A DNA stretch of 47,331 nucleotides from Collinsella aerofaciens (GCA_021639365.1 JAJXHK010000013.1:1-47331); one strand, 5' to 3'. Shown: positions 32,548 through 40,459, counted from the first letter of the stretch. The notes: a model not told the origin generated them from the letters alone. Translations and numbers: made by a program.

Positions 32548-33474
32548 ATGCCCATTCGTATTCCCGACGCCCTTCCTGCCGCTGCGCAGCTCGAGAGCGA
32601 GAACATTTTTGTCATGACCGAGTACCGCGCGCTGCACCAGGACATCCGTCCGCTGCGCGTGCTCATTCTCAACCTCATGCCCACCAAGATCGCCACCGAG
32701 ACGCAAATCATGCGCAAGCTCTCCAACACGCCGCTGCAGGTGGAGGTGGACCTGCTGCGCACCAAGACGCACGAGGCCACGCACGTAAGCGCCGGCCACC
32801 TGGAGACGTTCTACCGCACGTTCGACGACATCCGCGATATCCACTACGACGGCCTGATCATCACGGGCGCGCCGGTGGAGCAGATGCCGTTCGAGGAGGT
32901 TGACTACTGGCCCGAGCTCTGCCAGATCATGGATTGGTCCACCACGCACGTGCACTCTACGCTGCACATTTGTTGGGGCGCGCAGGCGGGCCTGTATCAC
33001 CACTACGGTATTCAGAAGTACGACCTGCCGGCAAAGGCGAGCGGCGTGTTCGAGCATCATCTGGTGAAGCCGCAAAGCCCGCTGGTTCGCGGCTTCGACG
33101 ACCGTTTCTATGCCGTGCATTCGCGCAACACCGATGTGCGCCGCGAGGACGTGGAGGCCGAGCCTCAGCTTGAGGTCGTGGCCGTGTCCGACGAGGTGGG
33201 CCTGTACATCGTCAAGTCGACCGACAGCCGCCGCTTCTTTGTCTTTGGCCATCCCGAGTACGATACCGACACGCTGCGTCTGGAGTACGAGCGCGACGTG
33301 AAGCGCGGGCTCAACCCTCAGGTGCCGGCGCATTACTTCCCGAACGACGACCCCGCCGCCGAGCCGCGCAATGTCTGGCGTAGCCAGGCTCAGTTGCTCT
33401 ACACCAATTGGCTCAACTACTACGTCTACCAGACCACGCCCTACGACCTGGCCCGCGCCGGCGAGGAGCACTAG
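32548..33474 (+). CDS. metA: Homoserine O-acetyltransferase, MetA type
   Basis: Acylates homoserine in methionine biosynthesis. The 308-residue protein has the MetA core: PLRVLILNLMPTK, the nucleophile Cys142 in HICWGAQAG, HSRNTDVR, and the late catalytic FGHPEYD segment with His and Glu. The acyl-CoA-selecting position 111 is Glu (GAPVEQM). In MetA proteins studied, Glu here favours acetyl-CoA and Gly favours succinyl-CoA, so O-acetylhomoserine is the expected product despite the MetA name. GTAAGGAG precedes the ATG. It is a single gene with no SAM riboswitch visible upstream. Confidence 0.93.
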   Translation: MPIRIPDALPAAAQLESENIFVMTEYRALHQDIRPLRVLILNLMPTKIATETQIMRKLSNTPLQVEVDLLRTKTHEATHVSAGHLETFYRTFDDIRDIHYDGLIITGAPVEQMPFEEVDYWPELCQIMDWSTTHVHSTLHICWGAQAGLYHHYGIQKYDLPAKASGVFEHHLVKPQSPLVRGFDDRFYAVHSRNTDVRREDVEAEPQLEVVAVSDEVGLYIVKSTDSRRFFVFGHPEYDTDTLRLEYERDVKRGLNPQVPAHYFPNDDPAAEPRNVWRSQAQLLYTNWLNYYVYQTTPYDLARAGEEH

Positions 33475-33497
33475 GCCGTCGGGAGGTACGCTGGCAT

Positions 33498-34094
33498 TTA
33501 GGCGCTGACGATGTGGGGCAGCGGCAGGTCGTGGGGATTGGTGGGAACGTGGTCGACACGCTGCTCGTCAAAGGCGATGCCGATGATTTGGCATGCGGGC
33601 GAGAGCATGGGCAGGTAGCGGTCGTAGCAGCCGCCGCCGTAGCCCAGGCGCGCGCCGGCGCGGTCGAAAGCCACGAGCGGCACGACAACCATGTCGAGCT
33701 CGGCGGCGGGCACGATGGGGAAGTGGTCGCTGTCGACGTCCGTGGCTGCGAGGGCCCGCGTAGGGTGGGCGATAAACGGGGCCTCGGACGCATCGCCGGC
33801 AGCAGCCGCCCGCATGCACATACGCTGGCTGCAGGCAGCAGCTTCGGTTGCCAAGAGCATGCACGGATAGGCTACGCGCCAGCCGCGCGCGGCGGCCGCA
33901 GCGGCAAACGCGGCAGGGTTGACCTCGGAACCCATCGCGGCATAGCTGGCAACGGTGTGCGGCGCCGCGGCACCCAAGCGATCAAACAGCTCAACCAGCC
34001 GCGCACAGATAACGGCAGACTTTGCCGCCCGCACATCCAAATCAAGAGCATCGCGCCGAGCAATCACCGCCCGCCGCAACTCAGCTTTATCCAT
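33498..34094 (-). CDS. 5-formyltetrahydrofolate cyclo-ligase family protein
   Basis: Converts 5-formyl-THF to methenyl-THF with ATP. The 198-residue protein starts MDKAELRRAVIARRDAL, typical of the family, with the conserved LGYGGGCYDRYL near 156-167 (usually GxGGGYYDR; here Cys replaces a Tyr) and IGIAFDEQ. GAGGAGG before ATG 34094 on the minus strand fixes the start, 9 codons inside a longer frame. It is convergent with metA across only 23 bp. Confidence 0.9.
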   Translation of the reverse strand: MDKAELRRAVIARRDALDLDVRAAKSAVICARLVELFDRLGAAAPHTVASYAAMGSEVNPAAFAAAAAARGWRVAYPCMLLATEAAACSQRMCMRAAAAGDASEAPFIAHPTRALAATDVDSDHFPIVPAAELDMVVVPLVAFDRAGARLGYGGGCYDRYLPMLSPACQIIGIAFDEQRVDHVPTNPHDLPLPHIVSA

Positions 34095-34124
34095 CCCGGC
34101 CTCCTCTAACAAACCTGCCAAAAA

Positions 34125-34168
34125 GGGACAGGTTTATTTTGGCAGGTTTTATCTGGGCAAACGTCGAA
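34125..34168 (+). repeat. 44-bp intergenic repeat, copy 2
   Basis: Matches 24756-24799 at all but one base. It overlaps an inverted pair AAACCTGCCAAAA (34111-34123) and TTTTGGCAGGTTT (34137-34149). Confidence 0.7.
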
Positions 34169-34203
34169 GCCGCCGCAAAGGCGCCCTTTGTGGCGGCTTC
34201 GAC
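34163..34203. terminator. Long hairpin between hicB and the cyclo-ligase gene
   Basis: GTCGAAGCCGCC pairs perfectly with GGCGGCTTCGAC, extended by GCAAAGG/CCTTTGT, for about 19 bp. It lies 12 bp after the hicB stop (minus strand). The T-run on that strand is short (TTTG), so it is a weak terminator or stabilising stem. Confidence 0.5.
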
Positions 34204-34215
34204 TCGACGTTGGCT

Positions 34216-34545
34216 TCACAGCGCCGCAGCGATCGCTTCAGTCACAAACTTATTGAGTGACTCACCCTTCTTTGCCGCCGCCAGCGCTGCTTGCTTGTGG
34301 AGCTCAGAGCCCGTTCTTACGTTGAACGAGCCCTTAAAAGCCCGCTCGGGTTCCTTGCCCTTCTCGGCGCAAAACTCAAGGTAATCGTCGACGGCGTCGT
34401 GGAAGCATTGCTCCACTTCTTCAGCCGTGGAGCCTTCAAATACGATTGCGTCCCTAATGCCGGCGACCATACCTGTTAGCACATGCTGTTCGGCATCGAA
34501 CTCGACCGGGGCGAAATAACCCTTGTATGCCAAAACGTTACTCAT
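34216..34545 (-). CDS. hicB: HicB family antitoxin
   Basis: The 109-residue protein has the HicB partial RNase H-like fold (residues 1-70: LAYKGYFAPVEFDAEQHVLTGMV, then IVFEGSTAEEVEQCFHDAVDDYLEFC). A C-terminal ribbon-helix-helix follows (VRTGSELHKQAALAAAKKGESLNKFV), which binds DNA and represses the operon. It neutralises HicA. ATG 34545 is chosen because GGAGGT lies 4 nt upstream; a further ATG at 34560 has no ribosome site. Its start overlaps the end of hicA by 8 nt. Confidence 0.9.
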   Translation of the reverse strand: MSNVLAYKGYFAPVEFDAEQHVLTGMVAGIRDAIVFEGSTAEEVEQCFHDAVDDYLEFCAEKGKEPERAFKGSFNVRTGSELHKQAALAAAKKGESLNKFVTEAIAAAL

Positions 34546-34801
34546 GACTACCTCCGACATCTTGCAGAAAGCGAACGATGTTTCGAATGGTCCCCGCTGT
34601 CAATTCGTCAGATGGATGAGGCGCGTGCATTACGAACATCCTGCCATCTGATGGCCTGTAGAAGCGAACGCGCGATCCGGATGTCTTGCCTTTGCTGTCC
34701 ATTTCAAAGCCATATGAAGCCATAACTTTAAGAAAGTCAGCGAATCTATACGTTGAAGGACAGCTAAGCAGCTGGGCGATGAGTTTATCGGATCGAGTCA
34801 T
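34538..34801 (-). CDS. hicA: HicA family mRNA interferase toxin
   Basis: The 87-residue HicA protein has a double-stranded-RNA-binding-like fold and cleaves mRNA. The conserved tail MHAPHPSDELTAGTIRNIVRFL is clear. The usual GSH catalytic motif reads GSRVRF (42-47), as in a known branch of longer HicA proteins, so the catalytic residue assignment is uncertain. It is first in the operon, overlapping hicB by 8 nt, the normal hicAB order. Two direct TATAGAACA repeats lie 63-88 bp upstream. Confidence 0.87.
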   Translation of the reverse strand: MTRSDKLIAQLLSCPSTYRFADFLKVMASYGFEMDSKGKTSGSRVRFYRPSDGRMFVMHAPHPSDELTAGTIRNIVRFLQDVGGSHE

Positions 34802-34863
34802 CCCGCCTCACATTCTGCAACTATATTCTAGTTGCAATTTCAGTTCGATGCAAGCACCTCTAC

Positions 34864-34889
34864 TATAGAACATGTGTGCGTATAGAACA
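34864..34889. promoter_or_regulatory. TATAGAACA direct repeats upstream of hicA
   Basis: TATAGAACA at 34864-34872 and 34881-34889, 17 bp apart, in the promoter region of hicAB (minus strand). The units resemble the ATAGAAC boxes of the SIS3 promoter, which may be coincidence. Confidence 0.35.
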
Positions 34890-34959
34890 AGTGTTCGAAT
34901 CACAACTGAGGAAGGAGACAGGCACCTTTGTGGTGGTCTGTGCTGTGGAGTGGGCGTCT

Positions 34960-35117
34960 GCGGCGGTTTGTCTCAATCTGTAACAGTAACTCGGCAAAAT
35001 TGGACCTAGATGTTACAGATTTAGACAAAGGGTCGGCGTCATCCGGAAACGTCTCGATTTGTGACATCTGGAGCCAATATTGCCGCCTAGATGTTACAGA
35101 TTGAGACAAACCGCCGC
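34960..35117. repeat. Compound palindromic repeat (four alternating units)
   Basis: 34960-34985 is the exact reverse complement of 35092-35117 (26 bp, core TTTGTCTCAATCTGTAACA). Between them are a direct near-copy of the right arm (CTAGATGTTACAGATT at 35006-35021) and a variant left arm (GTCTCGATTTGTGACATCT at 35051-35069), so units alternate in orientation like a BIME of REP sequences. No gene is seen in 34802-35195; the stretch holds this element, the TATAGAACA repeats and a terminator. Confidence 0.7.
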
Positions 35118-35148
35118 GGTGGGCTACGCCGCCCCGCCCAAGCCGCAG

Positions 35149-35189
35149 AAAAAAGGTAGATTTTCGGGCATGTCCCAAAAATCTACCTT
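35149..35189 (-). terminator. Terminator of the M16 peptidase gene
   Basis: On the minus strand, AAGGTAGATTTTT pairs with GAAAATCTACCTT and is followed by TTTTTT. It starts 7 bp after the stop codon. Confidence 0.9.
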
Positions 35190-35195
35190 GGTGTC

Positions 35196-38100
35196 TTAGC
35201 CCAGCAGGTCGACTACGTTGAAGTTGGCGTTGCTCTTGGCGATGACGTCGCGGCCGCCAAAGACGCAGGTGGGCGACTTGGCTGCGATGCGCGTCACGTC
35301 GGTGCCGAGCGAGCGCAGCTCACCGGGCGTGGCGGCGAGCATCTGGGCGCGACGCTCCTCGCGCGCATGCGGATCGAGCCCGGCCAGGTAGGTCGTGTTG
35401 CGGCGCTTGGTGAGCGCGTACGGCTTCACCGGCGCGTCCATGCCGCTCACGCAGCTCACGATAAAGCCCTCAAAGGCGGCTTCGTCGGGCTCAAAGCTGC
35501 CGAGCCATTCGCCTGCGCGCGCCACACGCTCAATCGAGGGGTCGATTGCCGGGTCGCGGTAGGTGTAGAACGCCGCCTGACGCTCGCCGGCTGCGCGGAA
35601 TCCGCAACCGTACGCACCACCCTTCACGCGGATCTCGTTCCACAGGTAGTCGTAGGAGAGCGCGTTGGCAGCTACGGCCCAAGCGCCTGTCACGTCAATG
35701 CCCAGGCGACGTGGATCGCACGCACGCGCGGCAAAGCAGATGTCGCTGGGGATCACGAAAGCCTCGTGGCGGTCGCACGGCGCCGGCACCACGAGCGCGT
35801 CGCGGCCGGCGCCATCGCCAGCGTCCAGCCCCAGGTCGCCCGCGGCGGCCCAGTACGCGTTAAAGTCCTCATCGCTGCCGGTAAAGCTCGCCAGGCAGCC
35901 GTCGGCCACAAAGATGCGGTCTGCCAGCTCGGTGAGCTTGGCGCGCAGGTCATCCAGTCGCTCGTCAAAGTGGTCGAGCAGATCGCGCAAGAACAGATAG
36001 AAGTCCACGCCCGAAAGCTGCTCGCGCACCACGGCCGAAGGCGAGCTGTAGCTCATCGCGCGACCGAGCGCCGCCGAGTGTCCGTTGTTGATAAAGCCCT
36101 GCTCAAGCCCAATGCGAATCTGCGTGAGCACGTCGCGAACGCGGTCGGCGTCGGCATCGAGCAACAGCGTGTTCGACCACACCTCGCGCGGCAGACTCGC
36201 CAGCGCGTCGATCTTTTCGGACAGGGCGCCGGCGCTCACCAGCAGGTAGGGGCGCACGCCGTCCACGTCGGGCTGCGTCATGACCTCGGTCGTAAAGCTC
36301 AAAAAGCCCAGCTTGCCGGCGAGCAGGTTGTCGAGTTCCTCGGCTGAATGCTCGCGCGTGGGCAGCTGCTTGAGCAGGCGGCAGAGCAGCGTCACGTAGG
36401 GCAGGTCCTCAAATGCGACGCAGCTCAGGTCGAAGTATTGCATGGCGTAGGCCAGACGGTTGGTGGGGATGCCGTGGCGCAGGCAGGGGATGGGCGCGGT
36501 CGTGTCCACGACGAGCGGCGGCTCGGGGCGCGCCTCACCAATGTCGGATACACGCAGGCGCGGCAGCGTGGCCTTGTCCTCGGGCGTGTCCTCGGCCTCC
36601 TGCGCGGCACGCAGCGCGGCCGTGCGCTCGACCACGTCGGCCAGCTCGGCATCGGTCATGGCGTCGCGCTTGGCAGCCAGCTCGGCAGCTTCGGCACCCT
36701 CCGAACCCTCGGCAGCGTCTACCGGTACCAGCTCGACCAGCGCCATGTGATCGTTCTGCAGCACCAGCTCGCGCAGCAGGTCCTCAAAGTAGCTGCCGTC
36801 CAGCTCGCCGCGCAGCTCCTCGTACACTGGGCCGTACTTGAGCGCCAGCGTCGCGGCGTCGTCATCGTAGAGCCACGTGCTCAACGCGTCGCACGCAATG
36901 GCCACGCCGTCGGCGATACCGTAGTCGCGCTGGCGCAGGTCGTACTCGTTGCTGCTGATGATGGCTTCCAGGCGCTCGCGCGGAACGCCGTGCTCACACA
37001 GGTCGCGGCAGGCGTCCTGGAACACGCGACGTAGCTCGCGCGCCACGCCGGGCTGCGCGTTTTGCAGCATGATGAGCTCGTAGGGCTGCAGGCTCTCGGC
37101 CGCGGTGTAGCTCACCACGTTGCCGCCCAGGCCGGCGGCCAGAATGGCCTTCTTAACCGGTGCTTCGTTGGAGCCCAGCAGTGCCTCGAACAGGATATCC
37201 GCCGCGATCGTGCGCTTGCGGTCGAGCGCGCTGCCCAGCACCAGACCCAGGCCCACCAAGGCGTTCTCGGGCGTGGTGGCCATCTCGACGCGCTTATACT
37301 CGCAGGTCACAGGCGCCTGCACGTCCAGCGGATTGGGTGCCAGCGTGGACGGGTCCTCGCCGGCGGCAACGGCAGCGTCCATGCGGCGGCTCGCGGCGCT
37401 CGGCTGCGACAGATAACGCTCGTCCAAAAACGCCAGCGCGCGGTCTACATCTAGGTCGCCGTAGAGCGTTATATAAGAGTTGGAAGGATTGTAGTGGCGC
37501 GCGTGCGTATCCAGGAACTGCTCGTAGGTGAGCGCGGGAATCGCGCGCGGGTCGCCGCCACTCTCGTGCGCATAGGCGGTGTCGGGATAGAACGCGGCGT
37601 TGACGGCGTCGTCCAGCACGCTCATGGGGTCGGACAGCGCACCCTTCATCTCGTTGAACACCACGCCGTTATAGCGCAGCGTGCCCTCGCGCAGGCTCGC
37701 GGAGCTGTCGTCGTCTGCGCCCTCGGCGCCCTCCGGCAGGTCCAGCTCGTAGTGCCAGCCCTCTTGCTCAAAAATGGTGGGCTTGGTATAGATGGCCGGG
37801 TTGAACACCGCGTCCAGGTACACGTCCATCAGGTTGTACAGATCCTGCTCGTTGGTGGTGGCAACGGGGTAGATGGTCTTGTCGGGGTAGGTCATGGCGT
37901 TGAGGAACGTCTGCATGGAGCTCTTGATAAGGTCGACGAATGGCTCCTTGACGGGGAACTTGGCCGATCCGCACAGCACCGAGTGCTCAAGAATATGGAA
38001 CACGCCGGTGGAATCGGCCGGCGGCGTCTTAAAGCCAATGGCAAAGGCCTTGTTTTCGTCGTCGCACGCCAGGTACAGCAGGCGAGCGCCCGAGGCAGTG

Positions 38101-38234
38101 TGGCGCAGCACGTAGGCGTCCGAGTCGAGCTCGGGCACGGTCTCGCAGCGCTCGACGGCAAAACCGTGGCAGGTGGTACCGGGCACCAGCAGCGCGGCAG
38201 CAGCGGCGCGCGGGTCGGTTGAGGTGGTGGGCAT
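35196..38234 (-). CDS. M16C family zinc peptidase (PreP/Cym1-like)
   Basis: A 1012-residue metallopeptidase with four domains in two halves, which degrade peptides in a closed chamber. The inverted zinc motif HILEH gives His80, Glu83 and His84, and Glu158 in FEQEGWHYEL is the third ligand at the usual distance. MKGALSDP and the substrate-binding Arg-Tyr region near the C-terminus (RVKGGAYGCGF) are also typical. No signal peptide is seen, so it should act in the cytoplasm on free peptides. ATG 38234 is used because AAAGGAGA precedes it; the frame extends 58 codons upstream without a ribosome site. It is transcribed alone. Confidence 0.93.
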   Translation of the reverse strand: MPTTSTDPRAAAAALLVPGTTCHGFAVERCETVPELDSDAYVLRHTASGARLLYLACDDENKAFAIGFKTPPADSTGVFHILEHSVLCGSAKFPVKEPFVDLIKSSMQTFLNAMTYPDKTIYPVATTNEQDLYNLMDVYLDAVFNPAIYTKPTIFEQEGWHYELDLPEGAEGADDDSSASLREGTLRYNGVVFNEMKGALSDPMSVLDDAVNAAFYPDTAYAHESGGDPRAIPALTYEQFLDTHARHYNPSNSYITLYGDLDVDRALAFLDERYLSQPSAASRRMDAAVAAGEDPSTLAPNPLDVQAPVTCEYKRVEMATTPENALVGLGLVLGSALDRKRTIAADILFEALLGSNEAPVKKAILAAGLGGNVVSYTAAESLQPYELIMLQNAQPGVARELRRVFQDACRDLCEHGVPRERLEAIISSNEYDLRQRDYGIADGVAIACDALSTWLYDDDAATLALKYGPVYEELRGELDGSYFEDLLRELVLQNDHMALVELVPVDAAEGSEGAEAAELAAKRDAMTDAELADVVERTAALRAAQEAEDTPEDKATLPRLRVSDIGEARPEPPLVVDTTAPIPCLRHGIPTNRLAYAMQYFDLSCVAFEDLPYVTLLCRLLKQLPTREHSAEELDNLLAGKLGFLSFTTEVMTQPDVDGVRPYLLVSAGALSEKIDALASLPREVWSNTLLLDADADRVRDVLTQIRIGLEQGFINNGHSAALGRAMSYSSPSAVVREQLSGVDFYLFLRDLLDHFDERLDDLRAKLTELADRIFVADGCLASFTGSDEDFNAYWAAAGDLGLDAGDGAGRDALVVPAPCDRHEAFVIPSDICFAARACDPRRLGIDVTGAWAVAANALSYDYLWNEIRVKGGAYGCGFRAAGERQAAFYTYRDPAIDPSIERVARAGEWLGSFEPDEAAFEGFIVSCVSGMDAPVKPYALTKRRNTTYLAGLDPHAREERRAQMLAATPGELRSLGTDVTRIAAKSPTCVFGGRDVIAKSNANFNVVDLLG

Positions 38235-38505
38235 ATGCAGTCTCCTTTGACGCCCCAGCGGGGGCGAATCGAGTCGAATCCCCGAGAGTATACCCATATG
38301 GGGCCGCGGCTCTGCGGCGAACTGAAGACGATGTGGGTGGACTAGCCTAGCTAGGTTGATAACGAATGCCGCGGGTAGCCGCTGCACCCCGCTAAAGTGA
38401 AATAACACCCCGTTTACCGAATCATTTAGGAAATATATGGACTCCTAAAAAGTTCTAATACAATATAAGTCATCTATCTATAAACTGCTGATTCCTTGCA
38501 AAGGT

Positions 38506-39219
38506 ATGGTTGATATGGTTGAAGCAAATAGCGTTGTCCCCCTGTACAAACAGATTGTCCGTGCGCTTTCTGATTCGATCGCCAACGGCACGTACCGCCC
38601 GGGAGATAAGCTCCCGACCGAGGCGGAGCTCATCGAGCAATTTGGCGTGAGCCGAATAACGGTTCGCTCCGCAATTAAAGAAATGGAAGATGCTGGGCTT
38701 GTTGAGAGGGCCCGCGGCAAGGGCACATTCGTTTCGTCGGACACACAGATGTATGCCGCGGACGACCGTGAGAGCTTTACCCATTCGTGCCAGCTTGCGG
38801 GCAAGCAGGCGTCTACCAGGGTTCTCGCAATGGGCTGGGACTTCCCAAGCCTGCGAGACGCGAAGTTCCTGGGCGTAGACGATACCCAAAAGGTATTGCG
38901 TAGTCGTCGTCTGCGTCTTGTGGATGACAAGCCCACGATGCTGGAAACCAATAGCTATTCCGCTGCGCTTTCTTTTTTGGAGCATGAGTCCCTCGAGGAT
39001 TCGCTGATGGCGGTACTCGATCGCCAGGGGATCAAGATGGGCCCCAATACGCGTACGCTCGAGGTCTGCTATGCGAGCGAGCTCGAGGCGGCATACCTTA
39101 ACGTGGAGCTGGACTCTCCGCTGCTTCTGTTTGTCGATAGACGTTATGCTCCAAGCGGCGAGCCGCTTTTCATCTCCCGTCAGGTGTACTGCACCGAGCG
39201 ACTGAAGTTCTATTTGTAA
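38506..39219 (+). CDS. GntR/HutC family transcriptional regulator (gntR4)
   Basis: About 237 residues: a winged helix (10-75; LPTEAELIEQFGVSRITVRSAI, then GLVERARGKGTFV) and a UTRA domain (90-235). It stands 135 bp upstream of the PTS2 genes in the same direction, so local control of PTS2 and SIS4 is the obvious guess. Two ATG codons (38506 and 38515) follow AAAGG; the second has better spacing, so the protein may be three residues shorter. An inverted TTTAGGA/TCCTAAA pair at 38424-38448 upstream could be an autoregulatory site. AT-rich flanks set it apart from the M16 gene. Confidence 0.88.
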   Translation: MVDMVEANSVVPLYKQIVRALSDSIANGTYRPGDKLPTEAELIEQFGVSRITVRSAIKEMEDAGLVERARGKGTFVSSDTQMYAADDRESFTHSCQLAGKQASTRVLAMGWDFPSLRDAKFLGVDDTQKVLRSRRLRLVDDKPTMLETNSYSAALSFLEHESLEDSLMAVLDRQGIKMGPNTRTLEVCYASELEAAYLNVELDSPLLLFVDRRYAPSGEPLFISRQVYCTERLKFYL

Positions 39220-39324
39220 ATTAGAGATAGATTGGTCAATTTACCGACCAATTGCTACCGTTCGCGGATTTGGAAAATAGACACACCGCGTAGGGTAGAT
39301 TGCTAATATACTTTGTTATGACAA

Positions 39325-39344
39325 TATAGTACGTCTTATTGATA
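39325..39344 (+). promoter_or_regulatory. Possible operator in the PTS2 promoter
   Basis: TATAGTACGTCTTATTGATA shares ACGTCTTAT with the PTS1 operator read on the minus strand (ATTATAACGTCTTATACG). It lies just before the ribosome site of the PTS2 EIIA gene. Confidence 0.35.
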
Positions 39345-39354
39345 TTGGAGAACT

Positions 39355-39774
39355 ATGAATAAGATATTGCTAGCGAGTCATGGTTATCTCGCCCAAGGTA
39401 TGAAGAGCTCTCTCGAGATCCTGATGGGCGCCAACGACCGAATCGAGTGTCTGTGCGCCTATGTCGATGACGACACGAGGGATGTCGCAGCGCTTATCGA
39501 TGCTTGGATGGAGTCGAAGGACCCTGCCGACTCTTGGTTTGTCGTGACTGACATCTTTGGCGGCTCTGTAAACAACGAATTCATTCAGAGGCAGACCGCC
39601 GGATCGTTTACGTTGATCACCGGAATGAACTTGCCGCTGCTGGTGGAAATGGCTACACAGCTGGACTCCCTGGATGCGGACAAGGCCAAAGCTGCGGTCG
39701 AGGGATCACGTTCGTTTATCATGCTTTGTGAGGCGGCGGACATGCTTGCCGATGTCGAAGAAGAAGAGTTCTAG
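39355..39774 (+). CDS. PTS2 EIIA, mannose family
   Basis: The 139-residue EIIA domain as a free protein, with phospho-acceptor His9 in LASHGY and the typical TDIFGGSVNN near 64-73. It passes phosphate from HPr to the separate EIIB. The end is acidic (DVEEEEF). TTGGAG precedes the ATG. It is first in the PTS2 cluster: EIIA, EIIB, terminator, SIS4, hairpin, EIIC, EIID. Confidence 0.93.
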   Translation: MNKILLASHGYLAQGMKSSLEILMGANDRIECLCAYVDDDTRDVAALIDAWMESKDPADSWFVVTDIFGGSVNNEFIQRQTAGSFTLITGMNLPLLVEMATQLDSLDADKAKAAVEGSRSFIMLCEAADMLADVEEEEF

Positions 39775-39836
39775 CTCAAGCTTCAACGAATAATTCAACC
39801 CTGTCATTACCTTTATTACGTGCGGAGATGATTACG

Positions 39837-40310
39837 ATGATTAAGCTTACGAGGGTCGATTACCGATTGATTCACGGCCAGGTCGCCATGTCTTGGACGC
39901 ATGCGCTGGATGTCGATTGCATCCTGTGTGCCAGCGATGCCGTGGCAAAAGACGACATGAGAAAAGCCGCTTTGAGGCTCGCCCGCCCCAACGGCGTGAA
40001 GCTCGTCATAAAAGACGTAAACGCGGCCATCGAGGCGCTCAACAGCGGCGTCACCGACAAGTATTCGCTGTTTATCATTGTCGAGACGATCGAGGATGCC
40101 TATCGCCTTGCTAAGGGTTGCAAAGACATCAAGGAGATCAATTTGGGCGGAACCCGAAAGTCTCCCGAGACCACGCTTCATCCGACCCCCGCGATCTTTG
40201 CGACCGAAACCGATGCCGAGCATATCCAAGAGCTTGTGAACGATGGCGTGGTTATCGAAATCCGTCAGGTCCCCAATGACTCAAAGGTATTTGCCAAGGA
40301 CGTTTTCTAG
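39837..40310 (+). CDS. PTS2 EIIB, mannose family
   Basis: A 157-residue EIIB with the phosphorylatable His13 in DYRLIHGQV and the ending FAKDVF. It phosphorylates the sugar during import by EIIC/EIID. ATG 39837 is preferred because GGAG at 39824-39827 is 9 nt upstream; the earlier ATG at 39828 touches the ribosome site. A rho-independent terminator follows, separating it from SIS4, yet EIIC and EIID lie beyond, so either read-through or the SIS4 promoter must supply those subunits. Confidence 0.93.
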   Translation: MIKLTRVDYRLIHGQVAMSWTHALDVDCILCASDAVAKDDMRKAALRLARPNGVKLVIKDVNAAIEALNSGVTDKYSLFIIVETIEDAYRLAKGCKDIKEINLGGTRKSPETTLHPTPAIFATETDAEHIQELVNDGVVIEIRQVPNDSKVFAKDVF

Positions 40311-40360
40311 CTGGAAACATGCCATTGTCTAGCATTTATTAACCAGGTCCTCCTTTCTTA

Positions 40361-40394
40361 AGCCCGTCGATCATTTAATCGGCGGGCTTTTTAT
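40361..40394 (+). terminator. Terminator between EIIB and SIS4 of PTS2
   Basis: AGCCCGTCGAT pairs with ATCGGCGGGCT (one mismatch), followed by a T-rich tract. It splits the PTS2 cluster into two transcription units. Confidence 0.88.
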
Positions 40395-40426
40395 TAAAGA
40401 AAAATCAAAAAAATCTGAAATAGCTC

Positions 40427-40459
40427 TTGCATAGTTAGTTATATAAAGTATTATAACGT
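40427..40459 (+). promoter_or_regulatory. SIS4 promoter with TATAACGT operator
   Basis: TTGCAT (40427-40432) and ATTATA (40450-40455) are spaced 17 bp. The shared core TATAACGT (40452-40459) overlaps the -10, so binding there would block RNA polymerase. Confidence 0.6.

Noticed and set aside
31359..32780. Using the far upstream start for the lactate dehydrogenase gene, giving 473 residues.
   Set aside because: The extra 148 residues are low-complexity Ser/Arg-rich sequence reading through the metA promoter region; ATG 32336 has a proper ribosome site and fits the family N-terminus.
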